64,000 nt of DNA. Origin: Alectoria sarmentosa. Taxonomy: Eukaryota > Ascomycota > Lecanoromycetes > Lecanorales > Parmeliaceae. Both the position numbers and the translations under genes were made by a program. Shown piece after piece: positions 24,540-35,575 of the stretch (its first letter is position 1; each line of letters opens with the position of its first letter). The notes under the pieces were generated by a model that was given only the letters and a program-made list of their open reading frames with translations, was not told the origin of the DNA and did no database searches. Where the stretch lies: positions 62,001 to 126,000 of the forward strand of contig WOGZ01000074.1 in NCBI GenBank assembly GCA_009733775.1, in the 5' to 3' direction.

Positions 24540-25344
24540 GGATTCTGCTAGTTAAAGGGAAGGAGTGCAAGGTGGTGAGGGGACCAGTTCATTGTATTGA
24601 AAGCGTGCAATGCGAGGAGTCCACGGCCGCTTCGTATATCTCTATGGGTAGGATATTTAGCGCTGTGTTTCATAGTGAACGCAAATGCATTTCTTTCTTG
24701 CTTCAACAATCGTGTCTTGCACCTACGCGAATTCGAGTATTGACATGCCCCCTTTCTTGCATACCGCAGCAGGTTTCAAAGAAAGATGCTAGTTAGGACT
24801 AGAATATACGGACCAATTTGTACGAAGATGCTGCAAGAGATACAACAGAAAGGCAAGCAGGTCTTATAAGAGATCGAATCTGCATCCTTGCGGCTTTTCT
24901 CCTCTGCGTGGTAAGAGCTATGGAAGCATTTAGAACCAAATCACAGAAACCAAACGGTTCGCGAATCTGTCAAAGACGGAATCATATTAGGAGAGCGCAA
25001 TTGAAGTGAGGAGGGCCTGGGCTACATGAGAACATGTGTAATTATATCTCATGTTTAATGCGGCTCCTTGCGGATAGGGAGGATGAGTGGATGATCTGTA
25101 GCGGCGAAGGACCACGGTGCTGTATGGCATTATTTCTCCTTCACTGTTGAGGTATTCTGTCCTTCCCTCCCTTTGAGGATGGTTCTGGATTAACGAGCAG
25201 CTCGTGTGCCTGGCTGGAGTCATCGCTGGTAGAGGAGCTTTTTCTCTTGTAGACACAGAAGTGGTGGCTCAGCAGGCTCGGTACCAGTGGAGTCATGTGC
25301 TTGGTGATGCTGATGCTGGCATCAGAGGAATCGGACAGGATATC
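24540..25344. other. gene-free stretch
   Basis: 3' flank of the transporter; no coding content recognised on either strand. Confidence 0.5.
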
Positions 25345-25800
25345 GGACTATGCTAAAAACGTGCTCTGTCGTTCTACGATGAACTTTTTGAGGGCGTCTG
25401 GAAAGCCAACAATTTTTCGACGAGCTTGAGGGAATGTAGGCATGTATTGGAAGAGCACAGCGCCCGAGGCGATCACGGCTTTCTCTTGCCATGCTCCATT
25501 CAGTCTTGTGAGCACTTGTAGGTACTGCTCAGAGGTGGTAATCCGTTCATTTGGGCTATACAACATAGTGCTATAGTAGAAGGGATCGACGTGATGATCA
25601 ATCTTGGATGGTGGTGTAGAAGCAGCAGAGGAAGCAAACCGCAACTCTCGCCTGTCGATACTCTCTTGAGCTTATGACATCCTCACACACTGGCCAATCG
25701 CTCTACTCTCTCACCGGGGCTTGGATCCATGACCATGTGCAAGCTTTTGCCTCCTCCGGTGCCATACTCACTGGCACAGCGGGTCCACGATCTTGGGTAC
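25345..25800 (-). pseudogene. decayed gene fragment, unknown family
   Basis: Three protein-like pieces in different frames follow one another on the minus strand. The first is SEYGTGGGKSLHMVMDPSP going on as GERVERLASV (about 25790-25700). The second is CEDVISSREYRQARVAV (about 25700-25650). The third is STPPSKIDHHVDPFYYSTML followed by NERITTSEQYLQVLTRLNGA and ending before a TAG near 25347. None starts with a good ATG, and no splice pair joins all three cleanly. The most economical reading is one gene broken by two small frameshifts. I do not recognise the family. It is also possible that only the last piece is a real terminal exon. Confidence 0.3.
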
Positions 25801-25911
25801 ACCAATCAAGATGCGGGATAAAAACATGAAGTGGCCCCCTCAACATTGCCATTACCATTCAACCCATTTATTCTGGCTAGGCTCGACAAATCCAGTAAAA
25901 CACGCTCCATC

Positions 25912-26643
25912 TCAATCAATCAGTCCTACAGATCTGAATGAAACCCACCCCGGGATCTCCTCGAACACGCCACAAGCGCCGCAGCGGAAATGCTGGCAGC
26001 GCTGGCACGCGGGGACGTTCTCGCAGTCGTACACTTGCCGGCAATCTGTACAGGTGCAGCAAATCCAGCGGTTGCTGTAGCTGTCGGGGTGGGAGGTGGG
26101 ATCGTGAGGAGATACTGTCATGGCGGAGTGGGTCAGTGTCAGTGTCCGAGCTATGAGTGGTCTATTGGACATGTACGAAAGTTCGTTGCTGCGGTACTTA
26201 CCAGATGCGCCGTCTAGGTTAGTAGTATGCAAAGCCATCTCAGGACGTGGTACATGCTGCGTGATGTTGAGACCAGAAATCTCCACTCCTGCGCATTCGT
26301 TATGGAGGCCTTGCCGAAATTGTTGAAGGTACTCGACAACTGGACACCACGAGCAGCGAGTATGCCCACAGGAGCATATGGGATTTAGAATAGTCCTGTG
26401 GGGCGCGGGGCAACTGCAGCATTTCCACTTGCGAACCACGGACCTCTGGATGTAGGGGTTCTGGTCTGAAAGCGAGACGACGTGGTCAGTAGTTGATCAG
26501 GTTTTGGAGGAGAAGAGACAGTGTGGGTGTTGGATACCTGAATTATCCCAGATGGCAGACGGGGGACCGTCAGGGTAGCAAGGAGAATGCGAGAGATGAG
26601 AGTTGTGCTCGTGACTGTTCGAATTCGCCAAGCGGTCCGCCAT
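25912..26643 (-). CDS. cysteine-rich zinc-ribbon-like protein
   Basis: Reading from the ATG at 26641-26643, three exons (26643-26538, 26465-26202, 26114-25912) encode 190 residues. The introns are 72 bp and 87 bp; both have clean donors (GTATCC, GTAAGT) and acceptors. The second is a multiple of three without a stop, so retaining it would add 29 residues. Two cysteine clusters of the same type lie at the middle and the end: WKCCSCPAPH...CSCGHTRCSWC, and WICCTCTDCRQVYDCEN followed by ACQRCQHFRCGAC. They look like paired CxxC zinc ribbons. There is no signal peptide. Zinc binding is inferred from the pattern. The function is unknown, perhaps a nucleic-acid or protein-binding adaptor. Confidence 0.7.
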
Positions 26644-29384
26644 CGTGTGAGGGGAGGACTCCCAACCTAATGGGAGCTTTCTCAGTAGTCAGGTTTGACT
26701 ATGAGCAATGGATTTGCAACAGCTGAAAGGTAGTCTTGTCTAGTGCGGTAAAAACGGGGTTTTTTTGTACGAAAGAGTGTCTCGTCTCCTAGGCGGAGGA
26801 CGGAAGCAAAGAGCGAAGTAATTACAAAAATACGACAAAGTGAAATAGTACATCAACACGTCTTATTGTTGCTCAGGACGGGACGCGTGTTTGAAACCGG
26901 GGTGTTGAAGAAACCTGGTAATCAAAGAGCTTAGGACCATGGTACGAAGGCCCAAGGGCTACATGAGGCATGGTAGTTTGCTGCTGTAACTCATGGTCAG
27001 TGTGATTCAATTGACTTGAAAAGACAGTTGGACACGATCCGACATGCCTCTCACGTGGACGAAATGACAGGTCGCCAAGCCCCCAGGGAATAACACTCTC
27101 CTTGAATAACACTTTCCTCTGCTCGGGAAAAGTCAGAGGACGCTAGAATTGGTAGCGACCGCCAGAAGTTCCGCTATCAAAAAGCAGCGTGGTGTATACA
27201 CCAAGTGCGTTGCATGCTTCAGCTGTGTCGAAAAGCTCCAACTACGGTTGTTGAACAATTGTCTTGCGTCGTCCGCAATGATACTTACATCAAAATCGAG
27301 AAATTTCTCCTCTACTGTCCGCCAATTACAGCTAAATCAAAGCCGTGCAAGAAGTGTGAAAGAGGTAAACGTAATAAATTTCGCATTCAATACACTTGCA
27401 TGCATGCAGGGATCTGAGAATGAAGATTCGGGGTTCATGAATTGTAAGATATTGTCCCTCGATGCCGAAGGTAAGCCAGCACTATGCTAGAGGGTCGTTA
27501 TTGCACCGAGGTTAAGAACGCACGATATGAGGGGCCGAAGAATCGCTGAGCGCATCTGTCCAATGGCGAAGAATCGGGACTTCCTGAAACGACGGTTCAA
27601 TAAGCCATAGGGAGAAAATCTCCCAAGGATGAAAGGAAAAGCGGTGATATCATGGCATAGACCAATTACTGAAAGACATACAGGGCGCGAACAGAGACGT
27701 ACGCTCGCTGGCCGAGTCGTCGAGCCCGTAGTTTTTCTGGAGACTTGACACAAATCCGACTTACTAGCTTGAGATAATATTATTAACCGCGATCAACCTC
27801 AGGTCGCTTGATCGTGGAGAGTGCTAGACCAAGATCGCAACGCAGACTGGCAATTGCTGAAAGTGTGGCGGTCTGATTGGATGGTCGGCTGATGGCCCGA
27901 GCCAGTGCAAGGCTTTCACGAGCGGCTGAAGCTTGGCCTCTTGCGAACAATCATCCGAGACTGAAGGGTTCAGCGGTAAGAATTGCCACCTTCGCCAGCA
28001 ACTCCGTTAGCGGTGTCTCATGGCTAGTTGGGCGTAGTGAAGGAGATTGTAGCCTGAGTGATCATACTGTGTTGCAAGGCTTGAACTAAATAGCCACATT
28101 GAGCTCATGCGCCTCGGGATTTTATCTCGGGGAAAATGATTAGGCTCAGTTCAAGTGCTGTAATGTACATCAGTCAGTACAGTGGTGGACTTGTCATCAT
28201 AAGGTCCATATTTTTGGCAGCGAACCAGTCGAGGTCTTGTGCGTCCGTGCTGCTGGATACAAATGGCGGCCGATCAGGCCCTGGGCTCTCAAAGGAATGT
28301 CACTTATATCACTACCTAGCTGTAGGTTCCTGGCGAGGGCGGTATCGTAACAGATTCGCACTAATGGATATTGATGGCAACGGTTTCGTCTGGTCCATTT
28401 CACAGAGAACTGTCTAGTGCACCTCTGTTCCCAACGAGAAGACCACATACGTACTTTACCGAGAAAGTCAGCAATTCTGTTAGCCAATGAGCCACACCAT
28501 TTAGCTGCATTGTTTATGAAGCAGTCGCCGGCTTTGTTGTGCACTCACCGTGAATAGTGGACTGTCTGCCATTCTCGGAGTATTTAGACTGTATGAAACA
28601 AGTTTGCTCGACTGACTCGGAAGATTGCTAGGACCGGGTCGGCGCCAGGTCACAAAGCGAGAAGTGTGTACTTAACATGATTTGATACTCGTAAGGCTGT
28701 TAGGATCGACCTGACTTGAGTTGCCATTCGCCCTTGATTACATCACCTGGCAAAAGCAGCGACCTTGTTGCTAGGGCAGAAGCAGCTGGCAATTTGAATC
28801 TCCTGTCGACCGACGCTCCGGAGAGTCCATCTATGCGCGCAAAATATCGTCAAACTGTCTGCAGAAAATGGGACTCGAGGCGCGGACGGGGCTGGGAGCA
28901 TCGAGGAAGAGTGACCTTGTGAAGAGTAACGAGAGAATAGGTGAGGGCATCATGTACAGATGAGGTGTGAGAGAGGCAATCGGTGAAAGGAATGAGGAGT
29001 AGCCTAAGGCAAAGCTGTGATCATTGACGGCACGTGAAATTGATGTAGGAGGTCCAAGAGGCGGAGAGTAACGAACGTCGAAGTCAAGCCATTGCTCGCG
29101 AAGTTTGATTGATGGAACGAGACCTGGGTTTATTCTACAAGGCAGAGGCTTGGATGATAGAGCCTGCATGAAGGGAGTGGAAAAGAACCAGATCGTGTAC
29201 CTGATATGACGAGGAGGACTATGTTCCTGGGATGTGGAGATGCGTCTCGATGACTAAGATCCTCTTGGCACTTGTGCAGCGAATGAGAGTGCACACACGC
29301 TTCCCTCAGCCTCTACCAATAACACGGCTCTATACGACGCTTCTTCGTTGATTGTGTCACGCACCCGTGTTTCTGAATGTGGCC
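26644..29384. other. gene-free stretch
   Basis: No confident gene. Short frames on both strands lack recognisable domains, signal peptides or consistent splice sites. Confidence 0.45.
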
Positions 29385-29630
29385 ATGATCTACCGTAAAT
29401 CGGTAGCTATACTCTTACTGGCACATCTCACCATGTTTTGCTTGACTACACCATCATCTGCTATCTTTGCTCGTAATGGCAAAATAGCTGATATCGACAT
29501 GGGTGTCTTCGAAGTACCAAAGGGATTATATCTAGTCTTGTCTACATGCTCGCCTGTGAGCAACGCGTTCTATTGCTCGGCAGGTTTCCTTGCGATACCA
29601 ATCGTGATAATTCCGCATACTGTGCAATAG
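29385..29630 (+). CDS. possible small secreted protein
   Basis: An ATG at 29385 opens 81 codons. It begins with a good signal-peptide-like segment (MIYRKSVAILLLAHLTMFCL, then TTPSSA), followed by IFARNGKIADIDMGVFEVPK and a second hydrophobic tail with two cysteines. It may be a small secreted or membrane peptide, but a frame this short can arise by chance and I see no further support. Confidence 0.2.
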   Translation: MIYRKSVAILLLAHLTMFCLTTPSSAIFARNGKIADIDMGVFEVPKGLYLVLSTCSPVSNAFYCSAGFLAIPIVIIPHTVQ

Positions 29631-30163
29631 GATCCAAAGGTAGTGGTACCTGGACGCTTCTCAATTGCCAGCCTCGATGAATCAGATGAGGGGGAGTGGG
29701 AGATCCGAGCCGCAGAATACTGTTGTCCAGGATCGGAATCCGGTGTGGGATCTGGGTCTACTTTTGTGCCTGAAACGTCAATAAGATCCCATGGAGTCTG
29801 CGGGCTGAGACGAGAAAGAGGCGAGATGACGGGGTCAAGACTGGATTCTAATCCAAGGTGGCCGCTGGTCTAGACTAAAGAAGAAGATCTCGCGGGAAAA
29901 ATAGGCTTTCTCAGCGCATATGTTTCCTGTCTGCACTTCCCTGGGGCGTGTCGATGATAGATCACGTGTACGTCTAATAATGGTATTGCATGAGAAGTGC
30001 TGCTGAAGTCGCATCTATTACGTAGGCCCATCGGAAGGAGCAAAGGCAAAATTTGTGGGAAAATGACGCGAAAGGACGAGTGTAGAAGAAAGACAAGGCA
30101 GCTCATGAACATTTCCACTCTCGAAAACCGCTACCCCAAGTAATATGTATCATCAAGGGCTTT
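29631..30163. other. gene-free stretch
   Basis: 3' flank of the small secreted gene on the minus strand. Nothing else recognised. Confidence 0.45.
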
Positions 30164-30850
30164 TTACCTGCGACAAGAGTCGCACATGTCGTCCAAGTCG
30201 GCAAAGACCTCCTGATGGCTCTTGGCATTCTTATTCTTATCCCCCGTCAACATCGGCATCCCCACCTTCGCCTGGCACCACTCCTCACAAAGCGCCGGGG
30301 CGTCCCCATCCGGCCCCTCGATGCGATCCTGCATGCCCTCATCCGTCAGAGATCTCTCCTGTTTGTTCCAAGTTATACCATGACTCGTGCCCGACTTGTC
30401 ACGCTCCATGCACCAGAGATCTTCCTTCCTCTTCCGAAGCGCATTCGGTCGCTTCCACAGAGAACAATGCTTCCTCGGCTAGCACTTATCGTCAGGTTCG
30501 GATGCACAGAGCACGCCCCGGGCACTCACGCAATCGTCATCGTCCGCGTGGTTTCTTTCACACAGGAGATGCATGATGAAGGTGGCGTTCTGGTGGTAGT
30601 TGTAGTATTCCCATTGGAAAAAGGAGCCCTCGTCCGCGGCGCGAGTCTGCAGTTGGTGCCCTTGGTGCGGTTGGGAGCAGTAGCAGTATGTCGCTGTCAA
30701 CCAGTCCCCGGTTGGTGAGGTGGGTAGATACCCGACGTAGCCATCTAATTCTTCATCTTGGGATTTGTTCACTGGAGTGATGGATAGGGCGAGGCGGAAC
30801 AGTAGTGTTAGGATCAGAAATACGGTTTGCTGGTAAAGCACCATGACCAT
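30164..30850 (-). CDS. small secreted cysteine-containing protein
   Basis: Two exons (30850-30530, 30478-30164) encode 211 residues. The 51-bp intron has GTGAGT, CTGAC and TAG signals. It is a multiple of three but contains an in-frame stop, so an unspliced reading ends early. A hydrophobic start (MVMVLYQQTVFLILTLLFRL ALS) is a signal peptide. The mature protein has paired cysteines (TYCYCSQ, LCERN, DDDDC, KHCSLW, DLWCM, CEEWCQ, DMCDSCRR) and aromatic stretches such as FFQWEYYNYHQN. The layout is like small secreted proteins of plant-associated ascomycetes, some of which are effectors. I recognise no named family, and an effector role is only a possibility. Confidence 0.65.
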
Positions 30851-33276
30851 GTAGAGCAAATTTCGGACAACAATCAGGAGAGAAGAGACAACAATTGGGA
30901 GAAAAGAGAACTCCTCTGACGGAAAGATACCGAATACAAAGTTGTTTACAAGGATCCTTTTATGGCAATAAAAAGGAAGAAAAGGAGAAGGCGAGGCTTT
31001 TGCACACAGTCACGTCATCGAGAAATCCCAAGCCATTGCGCAATTTTGAGCTCTAATGCGGAGGACAAAATAGAGAATTCACGCAAGACCGTTTCAGAGA
31101 AGCTTCAAATGCTTCTCTCCATGCTCAAATTGTCTCTTTCGTCGTGTCCCAGCCCTCTTCCCCTCTGCGTCCCCAATGTCCAGTGGAAGACAGGGCTCGG
31201 GTCAGGAACAACTTCACGGTCGCAGCCAGCCGATGCGATTGTCCCAGCTCCGACATTTCCACGTTCTACCTCTCTACGCTTTCCGGACCCTTTGCCTTGT
31301 CTGATGGCACTGCGGAGTACAACGGTGCCCATCGGTTCTGATCTTTCGCTCGAACCTGAAATGGCTTGCGTTGCTGGCCCTGGAACTAGGGTGGTGCGAA
31401 TTGCCACTCCACCACAGGAGCTATGCAGGCAAAAAGTCATCCCTAACTGACGCTATGTTCAATGCCTACAGCGTGGACGTGGGGAGATGCTCAATCCAGA
31501 ATTTGGGAAACCACGTGGTGAGTGTCGGACCTAAATCGCCGTCAGTGATCTGATCTGTTGTATCTACGCACGAAAGAGGACAAGGCCTGAAGTATCAGAA
31601 AGTGCAGCAACAGACGGAAAAGAGCAATGGACTCAATCTTGTGTTTATCTTTGAGCTTAAGAAATGTCAATTGGCGAAAGAAGGTAGAGCCAAAGTAGGT
31701 GATAAATTCTAGACTCTCGATGGCTTCCAGTCCACGGAGCCCCATCACGCAATCCACTCCGGCATAGCCGTGAAGCAAATGGCAGCGACGAACCATGGTA
31801 ATCCGGCCATCCCATCTCTGTCCTAAAAACCCCGGTCTCGGAAAGCATCTTCCTTGAATCCCCGCTATCTACGGAGTACCATTCCGCGATATGTACCATT
31901 CAGTCGCACAGTCAGTGACCAGCATCGACTTCCCCGCCGGACGTCCTCGGCCTCGCGAGATCTTTCTCTTTCTCATCTGCAGCCCGCAAACGGTACCACG
32001 CAGAGCTGCACGCCGGACGTCGGACAGGCCATCCGGCATTGATATGGAAGTATCATTATCATTATCAATACGGTAGTCAAGAAGTTGCGGTCATTGCGTC
32101 GTGCAACGTTATCAAAAAGCCTACCTCCCAGACTCCCAGTCGAACACAGTCGTCGTTCCCAGAGTGCCATATTCGATCTCGCTCTTTGACTTCCAATTCG
32201 GAGAGGAAGAGGGCAGATCATTACTAGAATCAGAATAAGAATACCCAAATGGAACAAAGCCGAAGTCCCGATATCTAATGCGCTTATGAAGGCAACTCGG
32301 CTCTCGAAAGTCAAGTGAGATGAAGACTATCTATTGGTGTGGATGGATGGATGGATGTATATATCTATGATGCTTTCATCAAACATAAAGAAACCCGAGG
32401 GCGCGGCTCGGTCTTTCAGGGGCAGGGTCCTTGCCGCATACCGCCCATTCCGCAGGCGCATGATTACGTTATCTACGTACTTAAGCACTTTCTCTGCTTG
32501 CTTTACTTTTCTTTTATTCCTTAACTTTCTTTACCTGATGCATTACGACAAACTTACGGCAAACATGGCATTGCATTTCCTTCGCATACGTTCGCATTAC
32601 GTTGTGCTTATCTAGCACGTGCTCAACGTCCAAGTAAATGTATGGAAGAGCAAGAGCAAAAGTCTTTTCCTGCATACAAACTCATTCTGCCGGAACAAAT
32701 CGCCTCAAAGGTTGGTTCCTTCTCGTAGTACCCCTGAAGACAAAAAGACCCCGAGGCTGGATCTTTTCTCTCTCTTCAAGTCCCACAATGCAATAACGCC
32801 TCGGTCAGATTTGGGGTGGATGTGTTATCGGGATCCATCGGTCGATCGATCATGGCATCATTTTGGCTGCACTTGGCTGAATGTCTAGAGCCAACAGGAA
32901 CCATCATGATGCATCGAGTAGCTAGCTACCTAGCTCCGTCTTTGAAAAAGTTCAGGGTCCAGTTCAACCGTGCGTGCAGCTGGTCATGAGTCCGGCTCAT
33001 GCATGTCATCCCGCTACCACCCACACCAAAGAAATCGCTCCAGAGTCCACCTGCACCTAGCTTCGCCAAAAGCTCCTCTTCTGGTTTAGACCTCTTCACT
33101 GCACGACCGTGAACCGGGCTGCCAACAAAGCGGCCAAGAGAATTGATCAGGGCCTGAATTAGCTATCGGCATTACAGATTACAAATCATCCGGTCGTAGC
33201 GAGCACTGCATCCTTCATGTCATCACGCGTCCCTCATCCCGCCAAGGCCAACCCTCATCCATTGCCCCCCTGCACG
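30851..33276. other. gene-free stretch
   Basis: 5' flank of the small secreted gene on the left and 3' flank of the galactose oxidase on the right. A short GGAT repeat lies at about 32340-32357. No coding content recognised. Confidence 0.45.
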
Positions 33277-35575
33277 TTAAGTCACCTGCAGCTGCATGCT
33301 CACCGACGGTACCCCACCCGCCAGCGCCCACACCATCCAGTGTCCCGGCAATGCCACCCCCGGATCCGTAGGCACTGTAAACTTATACGTAGTCCCAGCC
33401 GTGCTAGCCGGTGTCAACGCAATCCTCCTCTGGTCCGTATTGACCGTATGCGTCGTGCTTGACATGCGAATCATACTGAACGCTGTGCACGCCACGTTGG
33501 TTGTGATTGAGAAGGTACCGCCATTTGCGACGCTTGCAACGGAAATGCTGTTGATGACTGGACGGGTAGCCAGGGCGCCCGAAGTGGTGTAGAGATATGG
33601 AGGATTCCAGATCTGCATGTCGAAATGATTGGTAGCGCAGGTTCCACAGAGGCCTCCGCCCCCGTTGCCCACGGTGCCGTCGAAGAGGAGGATGGCAACC
33701 GAGTGATAATTGCGGGGTATCGATATGGGAGCTACTTGGGTGAAGGTATTGGTGGCCGGATTGAAGAGTTCGGGCGTGTATTGGGACGTGGCGTCTGAGA
33801 AAGGAACAGCGGAGATCTGACCGCCGACGACCAAGACGGTGCCGTCGGGGAGAATAACCGAGTTGGCGAAGGCGCGAGCGTAAGCCATGGAGCCGATGGT
33901 TTGCACCGTGGGAGTGGCGGGCGGCGTGCCTATCGTGATGATGTGGGCGTTGGCGGTGGAGTTGGAGTTTTGGTAGTCTGGTGATCCACCAACCGTGAGG
34001 ATTTTCCCAGCAACCGCGTCAAACATTACGGCGTTGCCGCACATGGAGTCGGTATCCGATGCTCGGTTTCCTACCCCAGTCTGACCCCCAGTTCCAGTGC
34101 TGAGATACCAGTTCATAGCTTTCGAGGGACCACCTTGGAAGACGTAGCCGGAGCTCCAGCCGAACAGCCAGCCATGGTTATCAGCGCGATAGACGCCTAG
34201 AGGTCACGGTTTAGCATACTTACAACGTCGTCGACTATTGCTAGACCAGACAAAGGAAAGTATTCGTACCTTGCGCGTCAGCAGTGAGCATAGGCGCGAC
34301 CGGGCAACCAGCAAGTTCAGTCCAGGTATTGGCGCTAGGGTTGTAGAGCTCGCCGTTCTTGCCACCCTGGCCACCACTCCACGATGCTCCTATCGTGAAC
34401 AGATTGCCGTTGGAGGTAGTCGCCTGGGCTTGATAGCCGCGGGGAATGTTCAGGTTCTGGGAGACATTCGAGTTTAGCAAGGCTTATTGTATAATTCACA
34501 TGACTCCGTATGTATCAGAAGGGCAGGAAACACTTACTGCTTCTGCAGTCCAATCATTGGCCGTAGGATCATAAGAACTCGTGGCCGCATCAGTGTTTCC
34601 CCCAGTAGCAATAATCCGTCCATTGAAGTCCAAGGATAGTCCTTCGCAAAACATGTCGTGATTCACATTGGTTATTATGGCCTGTGTAACAAGCTGTGTG
34701 GCGGGATTGTAGGTTGCAGTGTAGGTGGTTGTGCCGGGAGAACCCCCAAAGCTGCTAGGAGTATATGAGGACCACGCCAGTATCTGCCCGGTGGACCATT
34801 CATGAGCTATAGAGACAGGTACGAGGGGAAAATCCACTGTCAGGACCCACGCGCCCTTCCCCACAGGTGATGGAGCCGCGGCACCGGCGGCAGTGTATAC
34901 GTTGATTTCTGCGGCGCAACTCCAGGGCCCTCGGTTCCCAGCTTCGGAAAGGGCCTGAATACGCACATACCGAGCGGTGAAGGGAGTGAAGGTCGTCGTC
35001 TTGAGGGTAGCGTCATCGATCCATGTCCCAATGGCTACCGTTGTATAGGTGACGCCGTCGGGACTGTACAGGAGCGGCATAAGCATCGATCCAGAATAGT
35101 GACTCGATGGGTTAGCTTACCTGAGCTGAATAATGTGCTCCCCAATTCTGCCGTTGGCTTGCCCGTCTTGTCTTGGAAGGTAAGTGATGCTGCCGACTAG
35201 ACTGGCAGTCTTCATGTCAATTGTGGCATTGTGGGGCAATGGTACAACTACTGGTTGGTACTCAGAGTGCCAAAACGTGGAGGTGTTGCCGTCGATGGCG
35301 TTAGTCCCTATATTGCCAGTCGCAGTGTTTTGGCTGTCGACGACGATAGTCCAGCCAGCCTGGGAGATAGCAGCGGCAATGACCTCCGAGATCGCAGGGG
35401 CCGCAGGAATCGAAGCGAGCTCGACGCCATCGTAGGTTGTAGTGCCTTCAGTCGCCAATTGTCCTTGGGTAGACGCTGAGTTGGACGCAGCTCCAGCATT
35501 GGCAGCCTCAGCGGAGATGGGTTTGGCGTGAGAAAGGGAGGAGAAGGTGAGGACAAGGGCGAGGAGTCGAAGCAT
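33277..35575 (-). CDS. galactose oxidase (AA5) with CBM32-like domain
   Basis: Four exons (35575-35121, 35063-34538, 34456-34270, 34196-33277) encode 695 residues. The introns are 57, 81 and 73 bp, each with GT...AG ends, and they join in frame. After a signal peptide (MLRLLALVLTFSSLSHA), a galactose-binding F5/8-type (CBM32-like) domain spans about residues 72-210. The kelch-type copper-radical oxidase follows. The thioether pair is Cys291 (DMFCEGLSLD) and Tyr335 (PRGYQAQ). The stacking Trp353 lies in GASWSGG. The other copper ligands are Tyr553 and His554 (RNYHS) and His639 (THTVNTDQRR). GNGGGGLCGTCATNHFD and the C-terminal GVPSVSMQLQVT match the family. It should oxidise galactose-type primary alcohols to aldehydes with release of hydrogen peroxide, outside the cell. 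All catalytic residues are present. The start is the ATG just before the signal peptide. Confidence 0.93.

Noticed and set aside
30962..31450. 162-codon plus-strand frame starting with a Lys/Arg-rich run
   Set aside because: Low-complexity start and no domain; the opposite strand is equally open over most of it.
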